64,000 nucleotides of DNA. Origin: Clostridium aestuarii (GTDB lineage: Bacteria; Bacillota; Clostridia; Clostridiales; Clostridiaceae). Below, in pieces: positions 56,971-64,000 of this stretch (positions are counted from its first letter, which is position 1; each line of letters begins with the position of its first letter). The notes beneath the pieces are model-generated. The model was not told where the DNA came from. It ran no database searches and worked only from the letters and a program-made list of their open reading frames with translations. A program made the translations under genes and the position numbers. The stretch is taken from positions 7,500-71,499 of the forward strand of contig NZ_JAPQER010000001.1 of assembly GCF_026735135.1 (NCBI RefSeq), read 5' to 3'.

Positions 56971-57210
56971 ATGTACACATACAAAACTAAAGGAACTTGT
57001 TCTAGAGAAATAAATTTTGACATACAAGATAATAAAATAAAAAACGTTTCTTTTATTGGCGGTTGTAATGGAAATTTAAAAGGAATTTCCAACTTAATTG
57101 AAGGAATGGAAATAGAAGACGTTATAAAAAAGCTTAGTGATATAAAATGTGGTTCTAGAGACACTTCTTGCCCTGACCAACTCGCATCAGCACTTAAAGA
57201 ATTAATTTAA
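56971..57210 (+). CDS. TSCPD domain protein (TIGR03905-like)
   Basis: A 79-residue protein ending in the signature CGSRDTSCPDQLASAL, which names the TSCPD domain. The N-terminus YTYKTKGTCSREINFDI and GGCNGNLKGISNL complete the conserved pattern, with four cysteines. Related domains occur in ribonucleotide reductases; the stand-alone form has no known function. ATG 56971-56973 follows AAGGGATG. Confidence 0.85.
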   Translation: MYTYKTKGTCSREINFDIQDNKIKNVSFIGGCNGNLKGISNLIEGMEIEDVIKKLSDIKCGSRDTSCPDQLASALKELI

Positions 57211-57222
57211 AATAAGCAAAGC

Positions 57223-57256
57223 AAAACTTCGCAATAAAATAATGCGGAGTTTTATT
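57223..57256 (+). terminator. Terminator of the TSCPD gene
   Basis: AAAACTTCGCA (57223-57233) pairs with TGCGGAGTTTT (57243-57253), then ATTTTG. Confidence 0.75.
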
Positions 57257-57300
57257 TTGCTATTATATAAAAAACCTTTCATAAAACAGTATTTTTTTTA

Positions 57301-57329
57301 AACATTTATACCTCTTCTTTCATATACTA
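57301..57329 (+). promoter_or_regulatory. Sigma-K-like promoter of the cysteine-rich peptide
   Basis: aACa (57301-57304), 16 bases, CATATACTA (57321-57329): an exact match to mACm-N16-CATANNNTA known for sigma-K in Bacillus. Transcription would start near 57336, giving a leader of about 50 bases. The leader contains a small hairpin (CAGGAT/ATCCTG, 57336-57355). Confidence 0.55.
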
Positions 57330-57386
57330 TATTGACAGGATAAGCTACAATCCTGTTTTAATCTCCTAAAGAAGGGAGGTTTATTT

Positions 57387-57518
57387 ATGAGTTGTGCCCC
57401 TAACTGCTCTTGTTGCTGTGATGATGTTTTATTAGTCATCTTAATAGTCCTACTAATTTGTTGCTGCGGCTGTGGATGTTGTTGTGGATGTTTACTACCA
57501 TGCTGCTGCTGCTGCTAA
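57387..57518 (+). CDS. 43-residue ultra cysteine-rich peptide
   Basis: The reading frame starts at ATG 57387, 6 bases after GGGAGGT. It encodes 43 residues, of which 18 are cysteine. The N-terminal MSCAPNCSCCCDD is followed by one hydrophobic segment VLLVILIVLLI (14-24), and then by CCCGCGCCCGC, LLP and five terminal cysteines. A membrane anchor with cysteine clusters on either side is the obvious reading. I do not recognise a family, although small cysteine-rich spore-layer peptides are known in spore formers. A strong terminator follows directly and a sigma-K-like promoter precedes it, so it is a monocistronic gene, probably made late in sporulation. Confidence 0.8.
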   Translation: MSCAPNCSCCCDDVLLVILIVLLICCCGCGCCCGCLLPCCCCC

Positions 57519-57523
57519 AATAT

Positions 57524-57576
57524 AAGTAGTGATATATTATAGTTTCTATAATATATCACTACTTTTCATTTTTTTA
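57524..57576 (+). terminator. Very strong terminator after the cysteine-rich peptide
   Basis: A perfect 19-bp stem (57524-57542 with 57546-57564) with a 3-base loop, then TTCATTTTTTT. It implies an independent, abundant transcript. Confidence 0.9.
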
Positions 57577-57726
57577 CAAAATTAAAAATTAAATTGTTAA
57601 ATTTGTAAATTTATAATTTTATAATTTTTTATTAAATCTTAACCTTATAGGCAAAAATACTAGAATAATAAATAAATTGGTGATATAATCAATCTAATCA
57701 TAATTAAAGAAAGCGAGGAAATATAC

Positions 57727-58827
57727 TTGATTAAAAACAGAAAAATTCCACATATAGACTTAGTACCCATACTCATTATTTCCTTTTTACTTTTCAAAAT
57801 CATAAATAATATTGAGTTTTTAGCTGAAGGGGTTTCTATTTTTCTTTCTATTTTATCCCCATTTTTTTGGGCTTTGGCTATAGCCTACATGCTAAATCCA
57901 TTAATAATTCATATTGAAAAAAGATTCAACCTAAAAAGAGCATTAAGCATACTAATAGTATATATGGTTGTTTTAGGGTTTATTATCCTAACAGTAACTA
58001 TAATAAGTCCTACTATAGCAGATAATATTGTTGATTTAGCAAATAACGCACCAAAATATCTTAAAGAAACCGAAGCTTTAATTAGTTCAAATGCTAAAAA
58101 ATTCACCATAGCAAACAATAAGGAACTTATTGATTGGATAAATAAAACTCTAACAACATCTACAGATAAACTAATTGCCATATTGAATTCGAGTTTAAAT
58201 ATTATATTATCCAAAGCAATAACTTTTACTTCTTCATTTGCAAAAATGCTTTTTGGATTTATAATTTCCATATACATATTAAAAGATAAAGAGCTTTTCA
58301 AAAAAAATATTAAAGAATTTTTATATGCTCTTATCAATAAAAAATCTGTTGATAAAATTGTTAACATTGGACGTGAAATGAATATAATTTTTTCTCAATA
58401 TATAATAGGTAAATTTATTGATTCTTTAATAATAGGTTTATTATGTGCTGTTGGGTTGGCATTGTTTAAGATACCCTATGCATTGCTTATAAGTTTAATT
58501 GTTGGCATTACAAACATGATACCTTACTTTGGACCTTTTATAGGAATGGTACCCGCTGTTTTAATCACCATATTCTATGGTCCTATTAAAGCTTTAACCG
58601 TATTTTTATTTATATTAGCACTTCAACAATTTGATGGTTTATATTTAGGGCCTAAAATTCTTGGAGATAAAGTAGGATTAACTCCATTTTGGATTATACT
58701 TGCAATAACTATAGGTGGAGGTACTTTTGGAGTTTTGGGAATGTTTTTAGGAGTACCTATAATGGCAATCATAAAAACATTTTTACAAGAATTCATGTCC
58801 AAACGTCTTAATGAAAAAAATATTTAA
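57727..58827 (+). CDS. AI-2E family transporter (permease)
   Basis: A 366-residue membrane protein with about eight hydrophobic spans, a large soluble loop (about 100-155), and the C-terminal signature GPFIGMVPAVLITIFYGP, LQQFDGLYLGPKILGDKVGLTPFWI of the AI-2E/PerM family. Members export autoinducer or act as Na+/H+ antiporters, so the substrate is not predictable. TTG start at 57727-57729 with GAGGAAA upstream. Confidence 0.87.
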   Translation: MIKNRKIPHIDLVPILIISFLLFKIINNIEFLAEGVSIFLSILSPFFWALAIAYMLNPLIIHIEKRFNLKRALSILIVYMVVLGFIILTVTIISPTIADNIVDLANNAPKYLKETEALISSNAKKFTIANNKELIDWINKTLTTSTDKLIAILNSSLNIILSKAITFTSSFAKMLFGFIISIYILKDKELFKKNIKEFLYALINKKSVDKIVNIGREMNIIFSQYIIGKFIDSLIIGLLCAVGLALFKIPYALLISLIVGITNMIPYFGPFIGMVPAVLITIFYGPIKALTVFLFILALQQFDGLYLGPKILGDKVGLTPFWIILAITIGGGTFGVLGMFLGVPIMAIIKTFLQEFMSKRLNEKNI

Positions 58828-58840
58828 AATACATTATAAG

Positions 58841-58868
58841 AAATAATATTGCTATGCAATATTATTTC
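58841..58868. terminator. Terminator between the AI-2E transporter and folC
   Basis: A perfect stem AAATAATATTGC/GCAATATTATTT (58841-58852 with 58856-58867) with a 3-base loop. T-rich sequence on both sides suits the convergent genes. Confidence 0.8.
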
Positions 58869-60169
58869 TTTATTATTCTCCTCATATCCCCTACCATATA
58901 AAAAGAACCACAAATTAGTAACAAATCATCCTTATCACAATATTCCAAACCTATTTTATACGCCATTTCATACTCTTCTACAGCTTCACAACATTCATTC
59001 CACTTTTCCACTTCTATTTTTAACTCAGAGGCAAGTTCAGCTCTATCACTATGTGGTGTAACACATATAACTTTATCTGCCATTGGAGCAATTATTTTAA
59101 CCATATTTTCAACTTGTTTATCTGCAAGTATTCCTAAAACCAATATCATATTTTTATATTTCAAATATGTATCTACACTCTCTTTTAATCTTGAAATACT
59201 ATCTACATTATGAGCTCCATCTATAACTATAAGTGGATTCTCCTTCATAAATTCAAATCTAGCCATCCATTTTACTTTTGACAAAGCCCTTAATACATCC
59301 TGCTTGCTGATTTCAATTCCATAGTTTCTAAGTTCTTCTACTGTATATATTACAACAGCACAATTTAGTAGTTGATGCTTTCCGAGAAGAGATAGTTGTA
59401 TATTATACTTTTCCTTTTGTGTACTTACAACAATATTTTGAACTACCTTGCTTTCATTAATATTATCCAATTCATTGCACCCTAAGTATTGTACATCTTC
59501 TTCTGAAACTTTTATAAGTTTTGCATTTTTCTCTTCACATATACTCTCTATAACTTCTGTAACTTCATGATTTTGGGGATATAAAATCACGGGAATATCA
59601 TTCTTTATTATTCCTGCCTTTTCATAAGCTATTTTGGCAAGAGTATCTCCTAATATATTTATATGATCATAACTTATAGATGAAATAATACTTAATATTG
59701 GTGTTATTACATTAGTTGCATCTAATCTCCCGCCTAATCCTACTTCAACTACTGCAAAATCAACTTTTTGTTCATAAAAATACAGCAATCCCGCACAAGT
59801 TATTATTTCAAATTGAGTTGGATTATCATAACCAAGTTCTATAACTTTATCTATAACCTTTGCTACTTCAGTAACAACTCTAGCTAAATCTTCTTTAGGT
59901 ATATTCATACCATTTATTTGTATTCTTTCCTCAAACTCTTCAATATAAGGCGAAGTATACATTCCAACCTTATAGCCACTTTCTACAAGTATGCTAGAAA
60001 TCATAGCTGTAGTAGAGCCCTTTCCATTAGTTCCAGCAATATGTATACACTTTACTTTTTTATGAGGATTACCTAAAAGCTCAAGTATTTTTTCAGTTCT
60101 AGAAAGCCCTAATTTAATACTAAATTTTGATGTATCTTCTATATATTCTCTAGCTTGTTCATAATTCAA
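58862..60169 (-). CDS. folC: Folylpolyglutamate/dihydrofolate synthase
   Basis: Adds glutamate to folates (and possibly to dihydropteroate). It is 435 residues of Mur-ligase type: the P-loop HIAGTNGKGSTTAM (about 44-57), TSPYIEEFEERI, VEVGLGGRLDATNV, ISYDHINILGDTLAKIAYEKAGI, and the C-terminal VIDGAHNVDS. TTG start at 60167-60169 with AGGAG upstream. It lies after valS with a terminator in between, the usual Firmicute order. Confidence 0.95.
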   Translation of the reverse strand: MNYEQAREYIEDTSKFSIKLGLSRTEKILELLGNPHKKVKCIHIAGTNGKGSTTAMISSILVESGYKVGMYTSPYIEEFEERIQINGMNIPKEDLARVVTEVAKVIDKVIELGYDNPTQFEIITCAGLLYFYEQKVDFAVVEVGLGGRLDATNVITPILSIISSISYDHINILGDTLAKIAYEKAGIIKNDIPVILYPQNHEVTEVIESICEEKNAKLIKVSEEDVQYLGCNELDNINESKVVQNIVVSTQKEKYNIQLSLLGKHQLLNCAVVIYTVEELRNYGIEISKQDVLRALSKVKWMARFEFMKENPLIVIDGAHNVDSISRLKESVDTYLKYKNMILVLGILADKQVENMVKIIAPMADKVICVTPHSDRAELASELKIEVEKWNECCEAVEEYEMAYKIGLEYCDKDDLLLICGSFYMVGDMRRIIKK

Positions 60170-60217
60170 TTTGAGTCTCTCCTATCTTAATTGTAATTTA
60201 ACACCATGTATTGTATA

Positions 60218-60248
60218 AAAAACGTCAGCTTACGACGCTGACGTTTTT
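60218..60248 (-). terminator. Terminator of valS
   Basis: AAAAACGTCAGC (60218-60229) pairs with GCTGACGTTTTT (60237-60248), followed by a T-run on the minus strand. Confidence 0.88.
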
Positions 60249-60252
60249 GTGT

Positions 60253-62892
60253 TTATTTTAAACTTTGTATTCTTTCTAAAACAGCTTCATACATTTCTTT
60301 ATATTTTATACCTTTTTCTCTTTCTTCATTTACAACTGCTTCTGGAGCTTTACTTACAAATCTTTCATTAGCTAATTTTTTCTCTACTCTTTGTATTTCT
60401 TTTTCAAACTTTTCTTTTTCTTTGTTTAATCTTTCAAGCTCTTTTTCTACATCTACTAAGTCTAAAAGTGGCATATACATTTCTGATCCTTTTGTAACTG
60501 CTGATACAGCATTTTCAGGTGCTTCATCCTTAGAAGATATAAATGCTACTTCTGATGCTGAAGCTAATTTTTCAAAATAAATTCTACCTTGTTCAAAAGC
60601 GTCTCTACCTTCTACTGCATAAATCGTAACCTTAGCTTTTCTTGAAGGTGGTACATTCATTTCAGCTCTTACATTTCTTAAAGCTTTTATTGCTTCAATA
60701 ATGTAATTCATATTTTCTTCTGCTTTTTCATTCTTTAATTCTTCCTTATATTCAGGCCATTTAGAAGTTACTATAGTTTCTTCTGATGATGGAAGATTTG
60801 TATATATTTCTTCTGTAATGTATGGCATTACTGGATGTAATAATTTTAATCCAGCAGTCAATACTTGATTTAATACATTTAATACAATACCTTTAGCCTT
60901 TTCATCTTCTCCATATAATACAGGTTTTACAAGTTCAATATACCAATCACAGAATTCTGTCCACATGAAATCATAAACTTTCTGTGCAGCTATTCCAATT
61001 TCAAATTTATCTATATTTTCAGTTGCCTCTTTAATTATAGTATTAAGTCTTGATAATATCCATTTATCTGCAATTGTATACTCTGTGCAGTCTTTATATT
61101 TATCCATTAAATCTTTATCAAGATTCATCATAACAAATCTTGATGCATTCCATATCTTATTTGCAAAGTTTCTAGCCGATTCTACCTTTTCTTCATAATA
61201 TCTTATATCATTTCCAGGTGCATTCCCAGTTATAAGCATAAATCTTAGTGCATCAGCACCGTATTTCTCTATAACTTCAAGTGGGTCTACTCCATTCCCA
61301 AGAGATTTAGACATTTTTCTGCCTTCACCATCTCTTACTATTCCATGAATTAATACTGTCTTAAATGGTATTTCTCCCATACTATGAAGTCCTGAGAATA
61401 TCATTCTAGCTACCCAGAAGAATATTATATCGTATCCTGTAACTAAAGTATCTGTTGGATAGAAATATTTTAAATCCTCTGTTTTTTCTGGGAAACCTAA
61501 TGTAGAAAATGGCCATAATGCAGAACTAAACCATGTATCAAGTACATCTTCATCCTGCTTTAAATTTTTACTTCCACATTTAGTACATACAGTTGGTTCA
61601 TCAACAGATACTATTATTTCACCACATTCTTGACAATACCAAACCGGAATTCTATGTCCCCACCAAAGCTGTCTTGATATACACCAATCTTGTATGTTTT
61701 CCATCCAGTTAAAATATGTTTTTGAAAATCTTTCAGGAACAAACTTTATTTCGCCTTCTCTAACAACCTTTATTGCAGGTTCAGCAAGTGGTTTCATTTT
61801 TACATACCACTGTTCAGAAGTTATAGGCTCTATTGTTGTACTACATCTATCATGAGTTCCAACATTATGTGTGTGTTCTTCTATCTTTACTAAATAGCCT
61901 TGTTCCTTCAAATCTTCTACTATAGCACGTCTTGCTTCATATCTATCCATACCTGAATAACTTCCATATCCTTCTACTATATCTCCGTTTTTATCCATTA
62001 TTACAATTTGTTCAAGATTATGTCGCTTTCCAACTTGATAGTCATTTGGGTCATGTGCTGGAGTTATTTTAACTGCTCCTGTTCCAAAATCTATCCCAAC
62101 ATAGTCGTCAGCAATTACAGGAATTTCTCTTCCTACTAAAGGTAAAACCAATTTTTTACCTATTAAATGTTTATATCTGCTATCTTCAGGATTAACTGCA
62201 ACCGCAGTATCTCCAAGCATTGTTTCAGGTCTTGTTGTGGCAATCTCTAAATATTCGTCGCTACCAACAACAGGATATTTTACATGCCAAAAATGTCCAT
62301 TTTGTTCTTCATATTCAATTTCAGCATCAGATATTGCTGTTTGACATTTAGGACACCAGTTTACTATTCTATTTCCTTTATATATTAATCCTTCATTATA
62401 TAAATCAACAAATACTTGTTTAACAGCTTTACTCAGACCTTCATCCATAGTAAATCTTTCTCTAGTATAGTCTGCTGAAATTCCTAATCTCTTATATTGA
62501 GTCTTAATTCTTTCTCTATACTTATCAGACCATTCCCAAACTTTTTCTAAAAACGCTTCTCTTCCCATTTCTTTTTTCTTTAGACCTTTTTCTAGAAGAG
62601 CTTTTTCAACTTTTACTTCTGTAGCTATACTAGCATGGTCTTCTCCTGGAAGCCATAATGTACTATATCCTTGCATTCTTTTTGCTCTTATAAGGAAATC
62701 TTGAAGTGTTCCATCTAGTGCGTGACCTAAGTGAAGCTGACCAGTTATATTTGGAGGCGGCATCATTATTGTATACGGTTTTTTATTTTCATCTACCTTT
62801 GGAGTAAAATAACCTTTTTCCTCCCAATCTTTATAAATTCTTCCTTCAAATTCTTTAGGATCATAAGTTTTTGCAATATTTACTTCTGACAT
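60253..62892 (-). CDS. valS: Valyl-tRNA synthetase
   Basis: Charges tRNA-Val. It is 879 residues: class I HIGH motif as [15 protein letters not shown] (about 44), CP1 editing domain ([28 protein letters not shown]), zinc-type CQECGEI and CTKCGS, KMSKS in [11 protein letters not shown], anticodon domain, and a C-terminal coiled coil ([21 protein letters not shown]) that clamps the tRNA. ATG 62890-62892 follows GGGAGG. Controlled by the T-box upstream. Confidence 0.99.
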   Translation of the reverse strand: MSEVNIAKTYDPKEFEGRIYKDWEEKGYFTPKVDENKKPYTIMMPPPNITGQLHLGHALDGTLQDFLIRAKRMQGYSTLWLPGEDHASIATEVKVEKALLEKGLKKKEMGREAFLEKVWEWSDKYRERIKTQYKRLGISADYTRERFTMDEGLSKAVKQVFVDLYNEGLIYKGNRIVNWCPKCQTAISDAEIEYEEQNGHFWHVKYPVVGSDEYLEIATTRPETMLGDTAVAVNPEDSRYKHLIGKKLVLPLVGREIPVIADDYVGIDFGTGAVKITPAHDPNDYQVGKRHNLEQIVIMDKNGDIVEGYGSYSGMDRYEARRAIVEDLKEQGYLVKIEEHTHNVGTHDRCSTTIEPITSEQWYVKMKPLAEPAIKVVREGEIKFVPERFSKTYFNWMENIQDWCISRQLWWGHRIPVWYCQECGEIIVSVDEPTVCTKCGSKNLKQDEDVLDTWFSSALWPFSTLGFPEKTEDLKYFYPTDTLVTGYDIIFFWVARMIFSGLHSMGEIPFKTVLIHGIVRDGEGRKMSKSLGNGVDPLEVIEKYGADALRFMLITGNAPGNDIRYYEEKVESARNFANKIWNASRFVMMNLDKDLMDKYKDCTEYTIADKWILSRLNTIIKEATENIDKFEIGIAAQKVYDFMWTEFCDWYIELVKPVLYGEDEKAKGIVLNVLNQVLTAGLKLLHPVMPYITEEIYTNLPSSEETIVTSKWPEYKEELKNEKAEENMNYIIEAIKALRNVRAEMNVPPSRKAKVTIYAVEGRDAFEQGRIYFEKLASASEVAFISSKDEAPENAVSAVTKGSEMYMPLLDLVDVEKELERLNKEKEKFEKEIQRVEKKLANERFVSKAPEAVVNEEREKGIKYKEMYEAVLERIQSLK

Positions 62893-63012
62893 TTTAATTC
62901 CTCCCATTTTTATTATAATTACGAATTTACAATTGAACATTAAAAGTATATGTTGTTTTTTTATTCGATGTCTATCGCCACCTGGAACTTAAAAACTTGT
63001 TTATATATAAAT

Positions 63013-63262
63013 AAAAAAAGCGCTCTCGTCCCAAAGGACGACAGCGCGCGTTACCACCTTAATTTCTGCAAAATTACAGACACTCATTAAAATTAACGAT
63101 GTGACCACCGTCTTTACTTACTATTACTTCAGTAAAGAAACTCCAAAGCTACCTTCAAGATAATTCGTATAGAAAGTTTCACAGCTAATAAACTTTCCTC
63201 TCTTGATACTCCTACATCTTTACTCCTCTTTTTCTTTGCTTCTACTTTATTCATCATTGTTA
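63013..63262 (-). ncRNA. T-box leader of valS, valine specifier
   Basis: T-box AAGGTGGTAACGCGC (63046-63059 region) is followed by a terminator with arms GCGCTGTCGTCC and GGACGAGAGCGC and a T7 tail. The specifier reads GTA (complement of 63150-63152) in TTGAA-G-GTA-GC, in register with the Phe and Thr leaders. It accounts for most of the 540-base gap. Confidence 0.92.
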
Positions 63263-63268
63263 TTTTAT

Positions 63269-63296
63269 ATTATAACTTTATTTTTTATACTGTCAA
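63269..63296 (-). promoter_or_regulatory. Sigma-A promoter of valS
   Basis: Perfect TTGACA (63291-63296), 16 bases, TATAAT (63269-63274), placing the start near 63262 at the head of the T-box leader. Nothing further was recognised between 63297 and the kinase-like gene. Confidence 0.8.
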
Positions 63297-63433
63297 GTGC
63301 AGATTTTATTTTTGTACCACATTAATTTAAAAAGAATATTGTAATATTAACAATTTATTTTTTATAAATATTTAATATACATCAATATGATCCTGTGTAT
63401 TATTAAATATTCAGTAAAAAATGAGGTATTAAT

Positions 63434-63964
63434 ATGAAATATAAAAATCTTATATCTTTAAATTTAAGCAATTATAGAATAATACATCACAGCAAAAAAG
63501 AAAAAATTTATTTAACACCTGACAATAAAGTAATTAAGCTATGTAGAAATTCTGATGATTGTAGACGGGAATATCTTATATTAAGATATTGTCAGCACAA
63601 TAAGTATTTTCCTAAAGTGTATGAATATAGAAAAGGTTATGTTGTAAGAGACTATGTAGATGGGCTATGTTTAATTGATTATATAAAAAAACATGGTCTA
63701 GATGAATCCGTTGCCCTTTCATTAGTGGATCTTATACAAACCTTTGAGACTCTTGAATTTTCAAGATTAGATACAGGCATATCTCATATATTTATAAATA
63801 AAAATGGAGAAATTAAAGTAATCGGTTTAAGAAATAATTATCAGCATAAAGAAACCTATCCAAAACACATGATTTCAGGTCTTAGAAAATTAAAGGTATC
63901 AAAAAAATTTTTTAAAATGCTAAAAAAACACCACCCTGACTTATATGAAAAATGGAAATATTAG
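63434..63964 (+). CDS. Kinase-fold protein, probably a pseudokinase
   Basis: A 176-residue protein with RIO/Bud32-like order: ATP-anchoring lysine in KVIKLC (K35), alphaC glutamate in RREYLIL (E46), hinge YVVRDYVDG, and a catalytic-loop remnant RLDTGISHIFINKNGEIKV. Where a kinase has Asp-X4-Asn and a DFG Asp, this protein has D113-X4-H118 and Gly131 (VIGLRN), so two Mg-binding residues are missing. It is small for a kinase and lacks most of the C-lobe activation segment. GAGGT precedes the ATG. Likely binds a nucleotide or a ligand, or is inactive; this is inference. Confidence 0.7.
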   Translation: MKYKNLISLNLSNYRIIHHSKKEKIYLTPDNKVIKLCRNSDDCRREYLILRYCQHNKYFPKVYEYRKGYVVRDYVDGLCLIDYIKKHGLDESVALSLVDLIQTFETLEFSRLDTGISHIFINKNGEIKVIGLRNNYQHKETYPKHMISGLRKLKVSKKFFKMLKKHHPDLYEKWKY

Positions 63965-64000
63965 AATGATCTCCTTTTATTATAAATTACACAATATTAT

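Noticed and set aside
1..64000. tRNA, rRNA, IS elements, prophage, toxin-antitoxin or restriction systems
   Set aside because: No cloverleaf, transposase, integrase or other characteristic genes were recognised on either strand.

Overview
The window is AT-rich and densely coded, with clear Shine-Dalgarno sites and frequent TTG and GTG starts. It carries spore genes (alpha/beta SASP, YtxC, a PdaB-like deacetylase), T-box leaders on aminoacyl-tRNA synthetase genes and an infC-rpmI-rplT operon with a leader. This points to a spore-forming Clostridium (sensu stricto); the species is not assigned. No tRNA, rRNA, IS element, phage gene or CRISPR array was seen.

Region 1 (1-15.7 kb, almost all minus strand) is a surface-glycan locus. 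It encodes two separate routes to 3,6-dideoxyhexoses. The CDP route is rfbF, rfbG, an rfbH/E1 dehydrase with the His220 and four-cysteine iron-sulfur signature, a thiamine-diphosphate enzyme of the acetolactate synthase/YerE type, and an SDR reductase. Together these suggest a branched yersiniose-like sugar. The GDP route is manC, gmd, a ColD-type dehydratase with His188 in place of the PLP lysine, and a Fcl/ColC-type reductase. Together these suggest GDP-colitose. A UDP-sugar dehydrogenase, a GT10 (fucosyltransferase-fold) enzyme and a GT4-GT2 fusion complete the set. At the left edge, the start of a threonine-rich protein with 15-residue repeats may be a surface or spore protein.

Region 2 (15.9-20.3 kb) holds a DUF3343 protein, a cysteine-containing protein of unknown function, a beta-propeller/coiled-coil protein and a cysteine desulfurase-like enzyme. 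Region 3 (20.4-33.4 kb) is housekeeping: zapA, pheST, a SpoU-type methyltransferase, a Ktr/Trk potassium system, rplT-rpmI-infC, thrS, ytxC and a DUF6873-like gene. Region 4 (33.5-52.9 kb) has two complete oligopeptide ABC importers flanking hslO, a methyltransferase, an SASP gene and the lysine/DAP genes asd-dapA-dapB. A PatA-like aminotransferase and dapH follow; the DAP pathway feeds both peptidoglycan and spore dipicolinate.

Region 5 (53-64 kb) holds an SSB-like protein, a polysaccharide deacetylase, small conserved proteins, a 43-residue peptide with 18 cysteines behind a sigma-K-like promoter, an AI-2E-type transporter, folC, valS and a degenerate kinase-like protein. Phe, Thr and Val T-box leaders can be read down to specifier codons TTC, ACC and GTA, and consensus sigma-A promoters lie upstream of each.
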